Origin: Thermaurantimonas sp046299575
GTDB lineage: Bacteria; Bacteroidota; Bacteroidia; Flavobacteriales; Schleiferiaceae
Assembly: GCF_046299575.1 (NCBI RefSeq)
Contig: NZ_JBKBHX010000002.1
Location: 186,001 to 250,000, forward strand
Length of the DNA stretch: 64,000 nucleotides
Direction: 5' to 3'
The notes beneath the pieces are model-generated. The model was not told the DNA's origin. It saw nothing but the letters and a program-made list of their open reading frames with translations, and made no database searches. This document shows, in pieces, positions 62,101 through 64,000 of this stretch; position 1 is the first letter of the stretch; each line of letters begins with the position of its first letter. A program made the translations under genes and the position numbers.

Positions 62101-63663
62101 TAGTTTAATAAGAAATTCAGAAAACGTATTATTATTTTCATCTCTGTAGTGTATATCTGCTGTGAGAGTAATATTTGGATCATCAATATTTAATTTACCA
62201 CTGTAATCATTTCGATTTAACGTAAAATTTAAAAGTGATATGTTTTTGTATGAATAATTGTTGAACAATAAATTTTCAATTTTTGCAGAACTTACAAGAT
62301 ATAACTCATTGCTTGTAAGGCCGCTCCCATTTACCATAAATTTTCCAGTTGTACTTCCAAGACTACTTACACCTAATAACTTTCCTAAATGCACATTAAT
62401 TATTTCTAAATTTCCTGAATATTCGGCTATTTTTTTTGTTTTATCGAATTGTATGCTTCCCTTTATTTCTTCTCCTTTTTCTAAATATATTTTAAGATCG
62501 GTTATAAACTGATTGGGTGTACCTTCAAATTGTCCTTTCACTGTAAAAAGAAGTTCTTTTTGAAGCACTTCAGGCACAATTGTATCAGTAAATAGATGTA
62601 TTATTTGTGCACCTTCTTTTAGCTGTGAGGTTAGGGAAGATATTTTTGTTATTATTTTTGGATTTTCAGGGTTGGAAATAACGTTTTTCAGCGTTACATT
62701 CCCCTCAAGAGTAGTGAAGTTCCCGATCTGGATAGGATTTGCTGTAACGATAAAATTGTTCAAAACACCGGAAAAATTCCCGTTTAGCTCAACATCTGGC
62801 AATTGAGGAAATTCTGGTAAAAGGGATCTGAGTTCGGTTATGTGAACTTTTGTCTTTCTAAATTCTACAGCTAATTGCACTAGATTTTCAAAATCAGCGA
62901 AGTCATTTGGATGGCTGTATTTCAGAGTGGCATCTATATCAAGCCGGCTGGAGTCGGTTACAGCGAGCAAATCAAGTGCTGAAATATGGTCGTCAGCATA
63001 GGTGAGCTGTCCTTCGAGGTGATGAACGCTAAAAAATTGGTCATCAGTTCCGTAGGCTTTCACCAGGCGAGCACTGATGCTGTCAGGCGAGAGTTGAAAG
63101 TTTCTGAACCGCAAGTGAGCATTGTATACCTTAAAGGCCGGAAGTTTTGGATTGTTAAAGTCAATTCGATGAAATCTGAGCTTTTCGAAGTGTATATCGT
63201 TAATTTTTAGCGTAAAAGTGCTTTTTTGAGCAATGGTATCGCCGGCGTCTAACTTTTCTAAAAACCGCATAAATCCGTTCACACTATCACCTACAGGTGT
63301 GTGTAAATAATAATGAGTGCTGTCTAAAAACACTTTCGATAGAGCTATCTTTTGAAAATCAGAAGACAGATGTGCGATCGATGCCCTAAAAGAGTGGATG
63401 TAAATGACTGTATCGCCTTGAGCATCCAATAATAAAGCATTTCGTAAACCAATCTGATTGGGAAAGATTATTTGAAACTTTTCGATTTTTACATCGATAT
63501 TTTTTTTGTTTTTTAACCATTCTGTAGCCTTTTTAGCTAAAAAGGTTTGTACAAAAGGGTTAGCGAGGAGTAAAGCGAGAACCACCCCAAAAATTGCAAT
63601 ACCTTTGGCAACTTCCAGGACGATGTGCAGTGTACGAAGGCCGATGTTTCGGAATTTATTCAA
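59173..63663 (-). CDS. TamB-like translocation/assembly module protein (DUF490)
   Basis: A 1496-residue protein. An N-terminal helix (GIAIFGVVLALLLANPFVQT) anchors it in the inner membrane. The body is a long array of beta repeats typical of TamB, and the C-terminal DUF490 region has QINKGVYNFNFQGIVSRKF, LDITTRYTTRTTLRGLL and VDLLLKITGVMFQPEISF. It links inner and outer membrane, acting in lipid or barrel transport. The start is TTG at 63663, because the frame before it reaches a TAA; no ATG is available. Divergent tsaD begins 19 bases away. Confidence 0.93.
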   Translation of the reverse strand: MNKFRNIGLRTLHIVLEVAKGIAIFGVVLALLLANPFVQTFLAKKATEWLKNKKNIDVKIEKFQIIFPNQIGLRNALLLDAQGDTVIYIHSFRASIAHLSSDFQKIALSKVFLDSTHYYLHTPVGDSVNGFMRFLEKLDAGDTIAQKSTFTLKINDIHFEKLRFHRIDFNNPKLPAFKVYNAHLRFRNFQLSPDSISARLVKAYGTDDQFFSVHHLEGQLTYADDHISALDLLAVTDSSRLDIDATLKYSHPNDFADFENLVQLAVEFRKTKVHITELRSLLPEFPQLPDVELNGNFSGVLNNFIVTANPIQIGNFTTLEGNVTLKNVISNPENPKIITKISSLTSQLKEGAQIIHLFTDTIVPEVLQKELLFTVKGQFEGTPNQFITDLKIYLEKGEEIKGSIQFDKTKKIAEYSGNLEIINVHLGKLLGVSSLGSTTGKFMVNGSGLTSNELYLVSSAKIENLLFNNYSYKNISLLNFTLNRNDYSGKLNIDDPNITLTADIHYRDENNNTFSEFLIKLKHSNPLALKWTKDSITYLSFTSAGILDFSEVENPSGNILINDIFAENTLGYYHFESIKILSNTIQNISHLELKSDVAYLNLSGKYKLFEFNKYFEDWLNIRLGKSVKEKNTFLEDYFSLEFKTDNLDALFNLLYINNLRIEPKTTLLAEYNGANKQISATLLSQGIQYGDIQTGNIKCKINHINQNTVEALLIAYNSRYDDLLIDSVQFQVVNTPDSNAFELLWTWVDSVGSNGHIDGWLVKNEFNHYRLHFDRSEFNIGSEKFVINRNNFFDFEPERINITNFHIINGPRSLLANGIISQNPYEIIRINLNNFRIDLFNIFLKPFNSKLDGLMQGEIIANDLLNEPKFAADFEIDSLYINGNYQGDFYFSSDWDLETKKMKILSHIQRGQLKTFEVDGVISTMGDFEIDLKAKTNRFRVNAFAPVLGEFVQNLRGTVNGDINIKGRAKALDIAGKLTFPNLGLTIPMLGTDYNFEGSPTVTVNNKEIVISEMTIRDTKTASKAVMNGRITHRNFSDFRFNIGIDADKFLALNTNATSGDLYYGTAYVTGKINITGPTDEPVIDVNVRTEKGTLFALPLNNPTEVGRLSFVNFVQKDDKKLPEKSQLNFGGITLRFTIDVTPDAEAQLILDDRYNDMMRANGQGRLSLTVPPSGNISLVGSYQINKGVYNFNFQGIVSRKFLIEPGSTITFTGDPLAANLDITTRYTTRTTLRGLLTDERYLNTRTQVDLLLKITGVMFQPEISFDIKVPRAAPMVQTEINNALADRDKLTRQAFSLLLLNSFVTDDFALGTTSSGATLVYDAFVSQISNLLGQRIKGVDIRLGYSQTNLQGQEGSVNQQQDLELGISTTLFNDRFVINTNFDLSTQQNTGSTRRNDFAGDVELEYLITSDGKLRAKAFNRSLQNRIGLEQVGDYAQGLGITYRTNFDSWYYDILRMRRTKRYKDFQFEEPDTSSDSPSIYYPKNANEWKQSSMH

Positions 63664-63682
63664 TAGCTTTGTTATTTAAAAA

Positions 63683-64000
63683 ATGAACGAAAACATTTAC
63701 ATACTTGGTATTGAAACTTCGTGCGACGACACTTCAGCCGCTGTGCTCCGGGGTCGCAAAGTTCTTACCAATATTGTATCTTCCCAAAAAATTCACGCAG
63801 AGTGGGGTGGAGTAGTGCCAGAACTAGCCTCGAGAGCGCATCACCAGAGCATAGTACCTGTGGTAGATATGGCATTGCGCCGGGCTGATATTGATAAGCA
63901 TCAACTTTCAGCAATCGCTTACACACGTGGACCTGGTCTCATGGGATCGCTTCTGGTAGGCGCTACCTTTGCGCGAGCTATGGGCTTAGGTCTTGGTATT
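63683..64000 (+). CDS. tsaD: tRNA N6-adenosine threonylcarbamoyltransferase TsaD (5' part, cut by the right edge)
   Basis: The ATG at 63683 begins YILGIETSCDDTSAAVLRG, the hallmark of TsaD. Then come HAEWGGVVPELASRAHHQS and YTRGPGLMGSLLVGATFARA. The remaining two-thirds lies beyond the window. TsaD makes the t6A modification at position 37 of ANN-decoding tRNAs with TsaB/C/E. The tsaD-TamB divergent arrangement recurs in Bacteroidota. Confidence 0.95.
   Translation, partial: MNENIYILGIETSCDDTSAAVLRGRKVLTNIVSSQKIHAEWGGVVPELASRAHHQSIVPVVDMALRRADIDKHQLSAIAYTRGPGLMGSLLVGATFARAMGLGLGI

Overview
The window reads as a chromosomal segment of a Bacteroidota bacterium. The evidence is a serine hydrolase with a C-terminal type IX secretion (T9SS) sorting tail, RemB-like and DUF6089-like outer-membrane barrels, the surE-lpxB-spoIID-comEC gene string, promoters of the TTTG-N18/19-TAnnTTTG kind, frequent TTG starts, and few Shine-Dalgarno sites. 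I cannot assign a genus. It looks aerobic or respiratory (2-oxoglutarate dehydrogenase, HemJ, CcmB) and Gram-negative (LpxB, TamB, RND pump, lipoproteins).

Layout. 1-3.4 kb, minus strand: an RlmI-like rRNA methyltransferase (cut by the left edge), an HsdR_N-like nuclease-fold protein, era, and a threonine/serine dehydratase. 3.5-7.6 kb, plus strand, signalling: a triple-PAS protein ending in a histidine-kinase dimerisation helix without an ATPase domain, a secreted YbjN/chaperone-like protein, and a transmembrane Ser/Thr kinase with an extracytoplasmic FISUMP domain. 7.6-12.7 kb, minus strand: a TIGR01777 epimerase, dapA, a small unknown, three tandem outer-membrane barrel proteins, and yaaA. 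12.8-15.5 kb: a CsgG-like and an LPP20-like lipoprotein with overlapping reading frames. 15.5-24 kb: a RemB/Wzi-like protein, a CapD/FlaA1-type epimerase, DUF2905, hemJ, glgE, nhaC, and a degenerate receiver protein. 24-29.3 kb, minus strand: surE, a small membrane protein, lpxB, a SpoIID-domain gene and comEC. 29.4-35.4 kb, plus strand: a zinc metallopeptidase, sucA, sucB, ccmB and a holin-like protein. At 35.5 kb lies the T9SS-exported serine hydrolase.

About 36.9-49.4 kb is an accessory or defence island. It holds a DUF932 protein, an unknown glycine-rich lipoprotein, a phospholipase-D/SNF2 helicase, a YhcG (DUF1016) nuclease, and a large Eco57I-type adenine methyltransferase. The methyltransferase's first 59 codons are separated from the rest by what looks like a single-base frameshift. 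Next comes an AT-rich two-gene module: a 4-TM protein and a protein resembling DUF4868, an arrangement that matches the Kiwa anti-phage system. The module is wedged between the intact methyltransferase 3' end and a decayed second copy of that same 3' end. The YhcG-methyltransferase-Kiwa-like block is bracketed by two same-orientation copies of a CCACGAAT...ATTCGTGG palindrome. A non-coding stretch of roughly 0.7 kb follows.

50.1-64 kb returns to housekeeping and transport genes. They are a complete RND efflux operon (adaptor, pump, outer-membrane channel) headed by a promoter and a small ORF, a VIT/CCC1 transporter, a PhoD-like phosphatase, crcB, a 1496-residue TamB-like protein, and divergently the 5' part of tsaD, cut by the right edge. 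I saw no rRNA, tRNA, CRISPR array, transposase or integrase.
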